DNA of 64,000 nucleotides from PALSA-505 sp963699015 (GTDB lineage Bacteria > Actinomycetota > Actinomycetes > Streptosporangiales > Streptosporangiaceae). Location of the stretch: positions 124,001 through 188,000 of the forward strand of contig CAVOSX010000001.1 in NCBI GenBank assembly GCA_963699015.1. Direction: 5' to 3'. Each line of letters opens with the position of its first letter. Position 1 is the stretch's first letter. This document shows positions 24,756 to 33,618 of this stretch, one piece after another. The translations under genes and the position numbers were made by a program. The notes below the pieces were generated by a model that saw only the letters and a program-made list of their open reading frames with translations, searched no databases and was not told the origin of the DNA.

Positions 24756-26081
24756 CTACCTGCTTTCCGCCGTCGCGGCGACCTGCGCGAAACCCTGCTC
24801 CAGATCCCAGATCAGATCGTCAACGGACTCCGTGCCGACCGACAGCCGCACCGTCCCCGGCCCGACGCCGGCCGCCCGCAGTTCGTCGTCGCCCAGCTGG
24901 CGGTGCGTCGTGCTGGCGGGGTGGATGATCAGGCTCTTCGCGTCGCCGACGTTCGCCAGGTGGGACCAGAGCGTCACGCCGCTGATGAGGCCCTGCCCGC
25001 CGGCCCGGCCGCCGGCGCAGTCGAACGAGAACACCGCGCCGGCGCCGCGCGGCAGGTACTTCTCCACGAGCGGCCGGTACCTGCTCGCCGGCAAGCCGGG
25101 ATAGGTCACGTTCGACGCCAGCTCGTGAGACTCGAGAAACGCCGCCACCGCCCGCGCGTTGTGGACGTGACGTTCCATCCGCAGCGACAGCGTCTCGAGC
25201 CCCTGCAGGAACAGGAACGCGTTGAACGGCGCGAGCGCCGCGCCAAGATCGCGCAGTGTCTCGGCCCGGAGCTTCATCAGATAGCCGTACATCCCGAACG
25301 TCTCGTGGAACTGCAGTCCGTGGTAGGCAGGCGACGGATCCGCGACCACCGGAAACCGCCCGTTGGACCAGTCGAACGTGCCAGCCTCGACGACCACACC
25401 GCCGATGCTCGTGCCGTGGCCGCCGATGAACTTGGTCGCCGAGTGGATCACGATGTCGGCGCCCCATTCGATCGGGCGGCACAGGTACGGCGTCGCGAAC
25501 GTGTTGTCTACGACCAGCGGCAGCTCGTGCTCGTGTGCGATGGCCGCCACGGCCTCGATGTCCAGCACGTTCCCTGCCGGGTTGCCGATCGTCTCGCCGA
25601 AGAACGCCTTGGTGTTGGCGCGGACCGCCTTTCGCCACGCGGCCGGATCGTCGGGATCGACCCACGTCAGCTCCACGCTCATCTTGCGCAGCAGGTGCTT
25701 GAGCTGATTCACCGTCCCGCCGTAGAGCGCCGAGGACGAGACGACGTGGTCGCCCGGCTGCAGCAGCGTGAATAGTGCGGCTGCCTGCGCGGCGATCCCG
25801 CTGGCGAACGCCACCCCCCCGCAACCGCCCTCGAGGTTTGCCACTCGCTCCTCGAACACGGCGACGGTCGGGTTCATGATGCGGGAGTACGTGTTCCCGT
25901 ACTCCTGCAGGTTGAAGTACGCCGCCGCTGATTCCGGGTCTTCGAACACGTAGCTGGTCGTCTGGAAGATCGGCACCGCCCGTGCGCCCGTGTTCGGGTC
26001 GGGCCGCTGCCCGGCGTGCAGCTGCCGGGTCTCGAACCCGAACGCGTGGTCTTCCTCGGCACGAGCGGGCTTGTCGGTCAC
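24756..26081 (-). CDS. metY: O-acetylhomoserine sulfhydrylase (PLP enzyme)
   Basis: Makes homocysteine from O-acetylhomoserine and sulfide. The 441-residue protein has the Cys/Met PLP-enzyme features: ETRQLHAGQRPDPNTGARAV, EYGNTYSRIMNPT, ASGIAAQAAALFTL, LPLVVDNTFATPYLCRP, and the PLP lysine in HSATKFIGGHGTSIGG. Length and the GTSIGG motif fit MetY rather than MetB. It follows metX by 20 bp, so the two form one sulfur-assimilation operon. Confidence 0.93.
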   Translation of the reverse strand: MTDKPARAEEDHAFGFETRQLHAGQRPDPNTGARAVPIFQTTSYVFEDPESAAAYFNLQEYGNTYSRIMNPTVAVFEERVANLEGGCGGVAFASGIAAQAAALFTLLQPGDHVVSSSALYGGTVNQLKHLLRKMSVELTWVDPDDPAAWRKAVRANTKAFFGETIGNPAGNVLDIEAVAAIAHEHELPLVVDNTFATPYLCRPIEWGADIVIHSATKFIGGHGTSIGGVVVEAGTFDWSNGRFPVVADPSPAYHGLQFHETFGMYGYLMKLRAETLRDLGAALAPFNAFLFLQGLETLSLRMERHVHNARAVAAFLESHELASNVTYPGLPASRYRPLVEKYLPRGAGAVFSFDCAGGRAGGQGLISGVTLWSHLANVGDAKSLIIHPASTTHRQLGDDELRAAGVGPGTVRLSVGTESVDDLIWDLEQGFAQVAATAESR

Positions 26082-26100
26082 GCGGGCCTCTCCCCTGGGG

Positions 26101-27324
26101 TCACTCGCCGACCCTATTACCGGCCAGGAAGCGGCGGATGATGGGTGTCTGCCGTGCTTCCTCGAGCAGGAAGCAGTCGTGGCCGTAGGGCGCTTCGATC
26201 ACATGGAACTCGACCGGCTTGCCGAGACCGCGCAGCGCCTCCTCGATATCGCCCGACGCGGACGGCGGGTACAGCCAGTCCGAACTGAACGCGACCAGCA
26301 GCGTCCGGGCCTCGACGCTGGCCAGCGCCCGCGCGAGCGACCCGCCGCCGTACTGCCGGGCGAGGTCGAAATAGGTCAGCGCGCGCGAGGTGTAGAGGTA
26401 GGTGTTGGCGTCGAACCGCTTGACGAACGAGTCGGCCTGGTGCCGGAGGTAGTTCTCGACCTCGAACTCCGGCTCGGTGAGCGTGTACCGGATGTCGTCG
26501 GCGAACTGCAGCCGCCGGCCGAACTTGTCGTCCAGGGCCAGCGCGGACAGGTAGGTGACGTGGCCGACCATCCGCGCCACGCCCATGCCGGCGTCCGGGG
26601 CGGTGCCGGTGCCGTAGTAGCGGCCGCCTTGCCAGGCCGGGTCGCGCATGATCGACTCCCGCGCGATCGCGTTCCAGGCCACGCCCTGCGGGTGCAGGGC
26701 GTGCGTGCTGGCGATCGCCACGATGGCATCGACCTGGTCAGGAAACTGGATCGCCCACTCGAACGCCTGCATCCCGCCGAGCGAGCCGCCCGCCACCGCG
26801 GCCAGCCGCTCGATGCCGATGGCGGTCAGGAACGCCCGCTCGGCCCGGACCATGTCCGCGACGGTGATCACGGGGAAGTCCGGGCCGTACGGCCGGCCGG
26901 TCGCCGGATCGGCTGACGAGGGCCCCGTCGTCCCGCGGCAGCCGCCGAGCAGGTTCGTGGACACGACGAAGAACTGGTCGGTGTCGAACGCCTTGCCGGG
27001 GCCGATCATCCCGTCCCACCAGCCCAGCCCCTTGCGGGCCGAGCCGTCGCGGTCCTCGGCCCCGAACCCGTCGCGGGTGCTCTCTTCGGGTGGCGTCTTG
27101 GCGAAGCCGGCCGCGTGGGCGTCGCCGCTGAGCGCGTGGCACACCAGGATGACGTTGTCCCGCCGGGGCGAAAGGGTGCCGTAGGTCTCGTAAGCCACGC
27201 GAACCGGGTGCAACTCCCGCCCGCAGTCGAGCCGCACCGGCTCCGGCAGGTCAAGGTACTGTGTTTCGACCGTGCCGACAGTGCCAGCCGAGCCGGCCGC
27301 AAGCGTCGGGGCTAGCTCCGCCAT
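26101..27324 (-). CDS. metX: Homoserine O-acetyltransferase
   Basis: Acetylates homoserine for direct sulfhydrylation. The 407-residue alpha/beta hydrolase-fold enzyme shows VILVCHALSGDAHAAG, the start motif; GGSLGGMQAFEWAIQFPD with the nucleophile serine; SSDWLYPP with the aspartate; and YGHDCFLLE with the histidine. I place the start at ATG 27324, because TACCAT stands exactly seven bases before it (leaderless). ATG 27372 is possible but has no ribosome site and would leave just 36 bp to the divergent osmC gene. First gene of metX-metY. Confidence 0.93.
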   Translation of the reverse strand: MAELAPTLAAGSAGTVGTVETQYLDLPEPVRLDCGRELHPVRVAYETYGTLSPRRDNVILVCHALSGDAHAAGFAKTPPEESTRDGFGAEDRDGSARKGLGWWDGMIGPGKAFDTDQFFVVSTNLLGGCRGTTGPSSADPATGRPYGPDFPVITVADMVRAERAFLTAIGIERLAAVAGGSLGGMQAFEWAIQFPDQVDAIVAIASTHALHPQGVAWNAIARESIMRDPAWQGGRYYGTGTAPDAGMGVARMVGHVTYLSALALDDKFGRRLQFADDIRYTLTEPEFEVENYLRHQADSFVKRFDANTYLYTSRALTYFDLARQYGGGSLARALASVEARTLLVAFSSDWLYPPSASGDIEEALRGLGKPVEFHVIEAPYGHDCFLLEEARQTPIIRRFLAGNRVGE

Positions 27325-27337
27325 GGGGGCTATGGTA
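27325..27337 (-). promoter_or_regulatory. -10 box placing metX as leaderless
   Basis: TACCAT (27337-27332), seven bases AGCCCCC, then ATG 27324; TCGACA lies upstream at roughly -35 distance. Confidence 0.5.
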
Positions 27338-27408
27338 ACCCGGCTGGTCAGGGTATTGTCGATCGTCTGCATAGGGAATCCCGGGGAAAGAGTCGAGGGG
27401 TATACGCC

Positions 27409-27957
27409 ATGACTACGGTCACCAATGGAGTTAACGTTCAGGCGCTGCTCGATGCGCGCGAAGTGCTGAAGGGCGCGCCCGACGCCGCCCAGTTCACCTG
27501 GCGCGCGTCCGCCAAGTGGCAGAACGGTGTGCACAGCAGGATCAAGGTCCAGAGCTACTTCGGCCTGGGCGAGGAGCACAACCACAAGGCCGAGTCGGAG
27601 TTCGAGGCCGACCACCCCGATGTCTTCGCGGCGACGGACAACGGCATCACCCCGATCGAGTACCTCCTGGTCGGCCTCGCCAGTTGCCTGACGGCGGGCG
27701 TCGCGTCGGTGGCGGAGAACCGCGGCATCCAGCTCCGCTCGGTCGAGTCAACGGTTGAGGGCGCGCACGACATCCGCGGCATCCTCGGCGCCGACAGCGA
27801 TGTGCGCAACGGCTACAACGACATCAAGGTGACGTTCACCATCGACGCCGACGCGTCGCGGCAGGAGATCGAGGCGCTGGTCGCTCAGTCCCAGAAGCGC
27901 TCCGCCGTGTTCGACGCGCTGGCGAACCCGACGAACATCATCGTCGAAGTCGCCTGA
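27409..27957 (+). CDS. OsmC family peroxiredoxin-like protein
   Basis: A 182-residue OsmC-fold protein: TWRASAKWQNGVHSRIKVQS, TDNGITPIEYLLVGLASCLT with the resolving-type cysteine, and VTFTIDADASRQEIEALVAQ. OsmC proteins reduce organic peroxides with two cysteines. Here only one cysteine (in ASCLT) is visible, the usual pattern of a larger, poorly studied subgroup. ATG 27409 follows GAGGGG. It overlaps or abuts the flavin monooxygenase gene, so the two are co-translated. Confidence 0.85.
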   Translation: MTTVTNGVNVQALLDAREVLKGAPDAAQFTWRASAKWQNGVHSRIKVQSYFGLGEEHNHKAESEFEADHPDVFAATDNGITPIEYLLVGLASCLTAGVASVAENRGIQLRSVESTVEGAHDIRGILGADSDVRNGYNDIKVTFTIDADASRQEIEALVAQSQKRSAVFDALANPTNIIVEVA

Positions 27958-29207
27958 GGGGCCAGGCCATCGAGCGCGTTACCGCGGCCGTCATCGGCGC
28001 GGGGCACGCGGGGCTCGCCGCGAGCCACTTCCTCAGCGCCCAGTCGGTCAACCACGTCGTGCTCGAGCGCGGGGAGGTGGCCAACTCCTGGCACCGCGAG
28101 CGCTGGGACTCCCTGCGGCTGCTGACGCCCAACTGGCAGAGCCGGCTGCCGGGCCTTCGCTACGAAGGCCCGGAGCCGGACGGCTATATGACAGTGGGCG
28201 AGGTCACCGAGTTCATCGAGCGGTTCGCGAAGGTCTCGGATGCGCCGGTCCGGACGGGCGTGAACGTCACCTCGGTACGTCAGGCCGACGGCGGCTACCA
28301 CCTGGTCACGAGCCAGGGCGACCTGCACGCCCGGACGGTGGTCATCGCCAGCGGCGCCTGCAACCAGCCGTCGGTGCCCGCGCTCAGCTCGGCGGTGCCG
28401 GCGTCGGTCGAGCAGTTGACCCCGTTCAGCTACCGCGACCCGGCGCAGCTCCCCGACGGCGGCGTGCTCGTCGTCGGGGCGTCGGCCACCGGCGTGCAAC
28501 TGGCCGCCGAGCTGCAACGGTCCGGCCGGCCGGTGACCCTCTCGGTGGGGGAGCACGTGCGGCTGCCGCGGACGTACCGCGGACGCGATGTGCTGTGGTG
28601 GATGGAAACCTCGGGCGTCTGGGACCAGCGCTACGACGAGGTCGAGGATCTCGCCCGGGCCCGGCGGCTGCCGTCGCCCCAGCTGGTCGGGACCGCTGAG
28701 CGGACCACGCTCGATCTCAGTGCGCTCGCCTCGATGGGCGTCGGGCTGGTGGGCCGCTGGGCGGCTGTGCGCGAGGGCCGCGCGCTGTTCTCCGGCGGCC
28801 TGCGCAATGTGTGCTCGCTCGCGGACCTCAAGATGGAGCGCCTGCTAGACACGTTCGACGAGTGGGCCAAGGAGGGCGGGCATGACGCTGAGGCCGGCCC
28901 TCCCGAGCGCTTCGCGCCAACTCGGGTGCCTGAGCCGGCGCGGTTGCAGCTTGACCTGCGAGGCGGCGAAATCCGCGCGATCGTGTGGGCGACGGGTTTC
29001 CGGCCCGACTACGGGTGGCTCGACGTGCCCGTGGTCAACGCGAAGGGCCAGCTGCGGCACGAGGGGGGCGTGGTCGATAGCCCCGGACTGTACTCGCTGG
29101 GACTGCCCGTACTGCGACGGCGCAAATCCACGTTCATCTGCGGCATCGAGGACGACGCTCGCGCGGTGATCGGGCATCTTGCGCGGTTCCTGGCCGTGCG
29201 CCGGTGA
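27954..29207 (+). CDS. Flavin-containing monooxygenase-like protein with non-canonical start
   Basis: FAD/NADPH enzyme of the FMO/Baeyer-Villiger type, about 412-417 residues. The FAD fingerprint AAVIGAGHAGLAASHFLS lies upstream of the first ATG/GTG/TTG (GTG 28059), which would remove it, so translation must begin earlier. The only options in frame are CTG 27954, overlapping the osmC stop as CTGA, or ATC 27969 just after GAGGGGCCAGGCC. The second Rossmann motif VVGASATGVQLAAELQRSG and WATGFRPDYGWLDVP are intact. Product function unknown; context suggests work with the OsmC protein on oxidised sulfur or peroxide compounds. Confidence 0.75.
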   Translation: MRGQAIERVTAAVIGAGHAGLAASHFLSAQSVNHVVLERGEVANSWHRERWDSLRLLTPNWQSRLPGLRYEGPEPDGYMTVGEVTEFIERFAKVSDAPVRTGVNVTSVRQADGGYHLVTSQGDLHARTVVIASGACNQPSVPALSSAVPASVEQLTPFSYRDPAQLPDGGVLVVGASATGVQLAAELQRSGRPVTLSVGEHVRLPRTYRGRDVLWWMETSGVWDQRYDEVEDLARARRLPSPQLVGTAERTTLDLSALASMGVGLVGRWAAVREGRALFSGGLRNVCSLADLKMERLLDTFDEWAKEGGHDAEAGPPERFAPTRVPEPARLQLDLRGGEIRAIVWATGFRPDYGWLDVPVVNAKGQLRHEGGVVDSPGLYSLGLPVLRRRKSTFICGIEDDARAVIGHLARFLAVRR

Positions 29208-29344
29208 TCGCGAGGCTTATCCGGCACCAGGCTGAGCCGAACGCCGCTTCGGTCCTGCCTGCGCGCTCGCCCGGGTCACGGCGGGGCCGGACCAGTTACC
29301 ATCCAGTGGAAGTGGAGGCTGTCGCTTCCGGAACTGGAGGAAAG

Positions 29345-30253
29345 ATGCGCCGCATCACCGCAACCCTGGCTGTGGCTACCGCCATAGTCACGACGGGCGT
29401 CGTGGGTGCCGTACCCGCCTTAGCGTCCCACGTCGGCAAGGCAGGCAGCACCGCCACGACCTACTACCTGTCGCTTGGCGATTCGCTCGCCCAGGGCGTG
29501 CAGCCCAACTCGATGGGCGTCAGCGTAGAGACCAAGGCCGGCTATCCCAACCAGCTCGCGACCGCGCTCCGCCAGACGAACCCGAGCTTGCGCCTGGTGA
29601 AGCTGGGATGCCCCGGCGAGACCACCGCCACCATGGTCAACGGCGGGATCTGCACGTACCCGGCGGGCTCGCAGCTGGCGCAGGCCGTCAGGTTCCTCAA
29701 GCAGCACGCGGCCCAGACGCAGCTCGTCACGATCGACATCGGGGCCAACGACCTCAACCCCTGCGTGGTCTTCAAGGACCCGGCCAAGATCGTCAAGTGC
29801 CTGGACAAGGTCATCCCGAAGGCGGTAGCCAATCTAGGCAAGATCATGGCCCAGCTGCGCAGCGCCGACCCGGCGCCGGGCAGGATCATCGGCATGTCCT
29901 ACTACATCCCCGAACTCGCCGGGTGGCTCCAGGGCACGAAGGCCGCACGATCGCTCGCGACCGCCAGCGTCGCGCTGGGCGCGGCCTTCAACAACGATCT
30001 GCGCAGCGTGTACGCGAAGTTCGGCGCCCCGGTCGCCAACGTGTTCGCGGCGTTCAAATCCAAGGACTTCACGGACAAGGTGAAGACGCCTGCCTTCGGC
30101 ACCATACCGCTCAACGTCGCGACGGTCTGTTCCTACACCTGGATGTGCGCGCCCCCGCCGGTCGGGCCCAATGAGCACGCCAACGTGCTGGGTTACGGCG
30201 TCATCGCGAACACCTTCTTCAAGACCTACATGGCCATGTCCAAGGCCGGGTGA
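29345..30253 (+). CDS. Secreted SGNH/GDSL lipase-esterase
   Basis: Exported ester hydrolase of 302 residues. A signal peptide (residues 1-28, MRRITATLAVATAIVTTGVV then AVPALA) precedes the SGNH fold: block I YLSLGDSLAQG with nucleophile S47, a glycine in KLGCPGETTATM, block III IDIGANDLNPC, and PNEHANVLGY with the catalytic histidine. Start ATG 29345 follows ACTGGAGGAAAG. Six cysteines likely form disulfides outside the cell. A strong terminator follows, so it is a single-gene unit. Confidence 0.9.
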   Translation: MRRITATLAVATAIVTTGVVGAVPALASHVGKAGSTATTYYLSLGDSLAQGVQPNSMGVSVETKAGYPNQLATALRQTNPSLRLVKLGCPGETTATMVNGGICTYPAGSQLAQAVRFLKQHAAQTQLVTIDIGANDLNPCVVFKDPAKIVKCLDKVIPKAVANLGKIMAQLRSADPAPGRIIGMSYYIPELAGWLQGTKAARSLATASVALGAAFNNDLRSVYAKFGAPVANVFAAFKSKDFTDKVKTPAFGTIPLNVATVCSYTWMCAPPPVGPNEHANVLGYGVIANTFFKTYMAMSKAG

Positions 30254-30278
30254 CGGACCGAGTCACCATTCCCGGGTA

Positions 30279-30320
30279 GCCGGGGCTGCCGCGGATGCCT
30301 GCGGCAGCCCCGGCGCTTTT
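30279..30320 (+). terminator. Rho-independent terminator after SGNH hydrolase
   Basis: Perfect 14-bp arms 30279-30292 (GCCGGGGCTGCCGC) and 30301-30314 (GCGGCAGCCCCGGC), loop GGATGCCT, then GCTTTTC. Confidence 0.9.
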
Positions 30321-30416
30321 CTCCGCACGCAACGCCACGGGATGCGTGCGTACTGCGCGTGGCGTAAACAGTGCGCCGGGCGGAATGTGCAAGTCTGGTG
30401 GTCGCAGGAGGTGATC

Positions 30417-31829
30417 ATGACTGCCAGTGGCGCGGACCGCGGCCGGCGGGCCGGTCCGGCACAGGCCGGAAGGACCCGTGCCGCCGGGAAGGCAGGCGCC
30501 CCGGACCGTTCGTACCGCCCGCCGGGCCAGGCCGCGACTCGTCCCGCCCGGCCGTCCCGTCCCGCCCGGCCGTCCCGTCCCGCCCGGCCTCCCTCCGCCC
30601 GGCCTCCCCCCGCCCGGCCTGCCCGCCCCGCCGAGCGGAACCCTTCGCGGATCATTGCTTTGGCGGTGACGGGGGTACTGGTCCTGGTCACTGCCAGCGT
30701 CGCCAGAATCGCCAACGTCGGCGCCAGCGCGGTGTCGCCCCAGCTGGCGTGGACGCTGTCTCCGGCCTCGAACACCGTGACCATACGGCTGACCGCGGCA
30801 ACCGGGCCGTCCGGACGCCGGATCCTGGCCCGCAGCCGCCTGGTGGTGTCCGAGGACGGCCAGCAGACAAGGCAGTCGCCCGACGGCGGGAGGGTCCGGA
30901 TACCCGTACCGCCCGGCAAGCAGACCAGCCTCGTGGTTCAGGTAGAAGGCCCGCGGCCCGTCCGCCAGGCGCTCACGGTCACTGCGCCGCCGGCGCTGCG
31001 GGTGCTCACGTCGCGGCGAGGCCCCGGCGGGGTCCTGCTGTCGCTGTCTGCTCCGCTGCGCCGCGCGCACCGCCCGCTCTGCGGCGCCAACACGGTCAGC
31101 TACCCCCGGTCGTCGGAAGTGGCCGTGGCCCCCAGCCCTCGTCCGTGCCAGGCCAAGCTGACATTGACCGCCGCAGATGGCGAGCAGGCCGTGGTTCCGG
31201 TGACCATCCCCGCACTGCCCGATACCCCTGTCTACTCCTTTGCGCACTCCGCAGGCCGGGCCATTTACATCACCGTGGACGACGGGTGGACCCCGAGCCA
31301 GCGGGTCCTGGCCATCATGCGCAAGACCCGCCTGCCGGTCACCGCCTTCCTCATCGAGCAGGCCGCCCAGCAGCACCTGGCGTACTGGCGGGCCTTTGCC
31401 GGCGCGGGCGGCATGGTGGGAGACCACACGGTCTCCCACCCCAACCTCACCAAGCTGAGCCTGGCCCGGGCCACGACCCAGTGGGCGCAGGCGCGGCAGG
31501 CGTTCGGGCACTTGCTCGGCCAGACCCCCGTGCTGGGCCGGCCGCCGTACGGAGCCTTCGACCGTACCGTGCAGGCGGCGGCCCACCGGAGCGGGCTGAA
31601 GATCCTGGTGGGCTGGAGCGCCGTGGCCGACAGCGATGGCATCCACACCTGGGATGACAAGCCGCTCGAGCCGGGCGAGATCGTCCTGTTGCACTGGGTC
31701 CCCGGCCTGGGCAGCCAGCTGGCCCGGTTGCTGACCGTGATCCGGGCCAGGCACCTGAACCCGACACCGCTGTCCGCGGCCAGCTTCACCGGCGTCACGC
31801 CGCAGCGGGGCTCACTCGACGGCGACTAG
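30417..31829 (+). CDS. Membrane-anchored polysaccharide deacetylase (NodB domain)
   Basis: Removes acetyl groups from cell-wall or surface glycans. The 470-residue protein has a basic, proline-rich cytoplasmic tail (about 25-75, repeats of RPSRPA), one membrane span at about 78-97 (IIALAVTGVLVLVTASVARI), a beta-rich middle region about 105-265, and a NodB domain about 278-455: ITVDDGWTPS with the paired aspartates, DHTVSHPNLTKL with the zinc histidines, and GRPPYGAFD. ATG 30417 sits behind an ideal CAGGAGGTGATC. The middle region has two cysteines (LCGAN, RPCQA) and no family I know. Confidence 0.88.
   Translation: MTASGADRGRRAGPAQAGRTRAAGKAGAPDRSYRPPGQAATRPARPSRPARPSRPARPPSARPPPARPARPAERNPSRIIALAVTGVLVLVTASVARIANVGASAVSPQLAWTLSPASNTVTIRLTAATGPSGRRILARSRLVVSEDGQQTRQSPDGGRVRIPVPPGKQTSLVVQVEGPRPVRQALTVTAPPALRVLTSRRGPGGVLLSLSAPLRRAHRPLCGANTVSYPRSSEVAVAPSPRPCQAKLTLTAADGEQAVVPVTIPALPDTPVYSFAHSAGRAIYITVDDGWTPSQRVLAIMRKTRLPVTAFLIEQAAQQHLAYWRAFAGAGGMVGDHTVSHPNLTKLSLARATTQWAQARQAFGHLLGQTPVLGRPPYGAFDRTVQAAAHRSGLKILVGWSAVADSDGIHTWDDKPLEPGEIVLLHWVPGLGSQLARLLTVIRARHLNPTPLSAASFTGVTPQRGSLDGD
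30552..30587 (+). repeat. Two 18-bp tandem repeats coding the Pro/Arg tail
   Basis: CCGTCCCGTCCCGCCCGG occurs twice in tandem with degenerate copies on both sides. The period of 18 keeps the frame and encodes RPSRPA-type units, so copy-number change would lengthen the tail without breaking the gene. Confidence 0.65.
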
Positions 31830-31864
31830 GCCCACCCTGGACTGTTCTGAAGGCCCCGGAATCC

Positions 31865-31870
31865 TAGGAT
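31865..31870 (+). promoter_or_regulatory. Candidate -10 box (TAGGAT)
   Basis: TAGGAT is the common actinomycete -10 sequence and lies 45 bp before the start of the oxidoreductase gene. Confidence 0.35.
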
Positions 31871-31914
31871 TTCACCACGGACGCCGCCGGTAGGCCGCGC
31901 GGAAAGGTGAGCCG

Positions 31915-32731
31915 ATGAGGGCAGTCGTGCACGACAGGTACGGGCCCCCTGACGTCCTGCGGCTGGAGGAAGTCGAGCCGCCGGTGCCCAGGGCAGACGA
32001 GGTCCTGATCCGGATCCGGGCCACGACGGTCAACCGGACAGACTGCCACCGCCGCGCCGCCGATCCGGTCCTGTGGCGGCTGCTCGCGGGCGTCGGCAGG
32101 CCCAGGCAGCGGATCCTCGGCAGCGAACTGGCGGGAGAGGTCGCCGCGGCAGGCCAGGCGGTCACCGAGTTCGCGCCCGGCGACCAGGTCTTCGGGCTCA
32201 ACCCGCGGCGGCTCGGCGCACACGCGGAGTTCGTCTGCATGCCCGCCAGCGGGCTGCTCGCGCGCAAGCCGGACGGCGTGAGCTTCGAGCAGGCCGCGGC
32301 GGTCTGCGACGGAGGCCTCAATGCGCTGGCCTCCCTGAAGCGAGCAGATCTGGGGGAGGGCAAGCGGATCCTCGTCTACGGTGCATCAGGTGTACGACGT
32401 CGTGTACGACGCGGCCGGCAAGCACTCGTTCCGGCACAGTGCCAGCTCACTGAAGCGGGACGGGAAGTACCTGGCCACCGACGGGCTGCAGAACGTGGCC
32501 CTGGCCGTCTGGACCGCGCGGCTCGCAGCCAAGAAGGTGGTGTTCCCGGTACCGCCGCGCTATGCCAGGGAGGACGTTGATTTCCTCCGGGGGCTGATCG
32601 AGGCGGGGGAGTACCGCCCGGTGATCGACCGGTGCTATCCGCTGGAGCAGGTGGTCGAGGCGACAAGGTACGTCGAGACGCAGCAGAAGACGGGAAACGT
32701 CGTCGTCACGATCGGTGCCGGCCGCCGCTGA
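31915..32731 (+). pseudogene. Zinc-type alcohol dehydrogenase/quinone reductase, cofactor domain deleted
   Basis: The N-terminal GroES-like domain (MRAVVHDRYGPPDVLRLEEV to GEGKRILVYGASG) is intact from ATG 31915, but directly after GASG the sequence jumps to VYDVVYDAAGKHSFRHSASS and the C-terminal end (EQVVEATRYVETQQKTGNVV) in another frame. About 65 residues, the nucleotide-binding core, are gone. CAGGT is shared by both sides of the junction near 32390, which fits a microhomology deletion. The joined remnant cannot bind NADPH. Confidence 0.8.
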
Positions 32732-33101
32732 CGGCCGCGCACGTCGCGCACCGGCACTTCGCCGCGCTGGCCCCTGGCCGAAGGCTTGCCTCGCTGCTGA
32801 TCTTCGTTATCAGGACCATCACGGCGGTGAGGCCGAGCACGATCCACCACGGAATGGCTATCCCCTGCAGCCAAATCCGGTATCCGGGCTGGGCCTGACG
32901 GAGCCAGAACAGCAGCGGCAAGCCCGCCGCCACCGGAAACCCGATCGCCAGGCCCAGGCCCAGCCGCCAGGCCCGCAAGCACGCCGTGAGAGCGCTGCCC
33001 AGGAACGGCCAGATCTGCAGGGCGACCCGGACCGAGCCTGCTAGTACCAGCGCCCACGCCAATGAGAACTCGACCAGCAAGAATCGCACGACGAGACGCA
33101 T
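32706..33101 (-). CDS. Integral membrane protein, unknown function
   Basis: A 131-residue protein from ATG 33101 preceded by AAAGGAGCGGCC. Three hydrophobic segments are visible: about 8-28 (LVEFSLAWALVLAGSVRVAL), 48-68 (GLGLAIGFPVAAGLPLLFWL) and 77-100 (IAIPWWIVLGLTAVMVLI), then a basic, cysteine-containing tail. It overlaps the convergent dehydrogenase remnant by 26 bp at its 3' end. I do not recognise a family. Confidence 0.6.
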   Translation of the reverse strand: MRLVVRFLLVEFSLAWALVLAGSVRVALQIWPFLGSALTACLRAWRLGLGLAIGFPVAAGLPLLFWLRQAQPGYRIWLQGIAIPWWIVLGLTAVMVLITKISSEASLRPGASAAKCRCATCAAVSGGRHRS

Positions 33102-33618
33102 GGCCGCTCCTTTGCGGGCCCGGCGGGCCTTGCCCGTGACGGCCCGAGGCGGCGCCCGCTGCCTCTATGAGACACCCGGTGCGAGGGCAGCACAATGCCG
33201 GCCTCGGGGGCGGTGAAGCGGGAGACGGTCCGCAGGGCCGGACCGCGGGGGGCGAGCAGGGACCGCGATCGGCGGCTCCGGCCGCGGTGCCTGCCGGGTT
33301 CTGACTTGATCCGAAACCGGTTCGGTATCCCGGTGTGACGGGCCGGGCGACAGTACACTTGTGTCCTGCGGCCAGGCTGGCGGCCGCATCCGTCAGGGTC
33401 AGCCGGGGACGGACGTTCCCGGCCCGCGAAGGCGGATGCCCGGGGCCGGCCGGTGAAGCCGTACACCCTGGCCCGCGGGGGCGTGTTTCCTGCGGGACCG
33501 CCGGGGTAGCCGCGGCGCGGAGCCAGGTCCGGCCAGCATGCCAGCCAGCTCCGCTCGGGGTGCGGGCGCCGCGCCGCGTGCTGCGCGCTTTCGATCGACG
33601 GGGGGGTGAGACGACGGG
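33102..33618. other. Non-coding stretch with one LacI-like palindrome
   Basis: No gene supported over about 500 bp. CCGAAACCGGTTCGG at 33311-33325 resembles a LacI-family operator core (GAAACCGGTTC). No LacI gene is nearby. The stretch also holds the promoter of the zinc-ribbon gene. Confidence 0.4.

Noticed and set aside
27340..27408. SAM or other riboswitch before metX
   Set aside because: The space to the divergent osmC gene is too short and no conserved folds are visible; the metX start appears leaderless.
30540..30620. Short regular repeats that might suggest a CRISPR or minisatellite
   Set aside because: They are contiguous, have no spacers and encode the Pro/Arg tail of the deacetylase in frame.
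33311..33325. LacI-like palindrome as a firm operator
   Set aside because: Only 15 bp, no LacI gene nearby and the downstream gene is uncharacterised; kept as a note in the gap entry.
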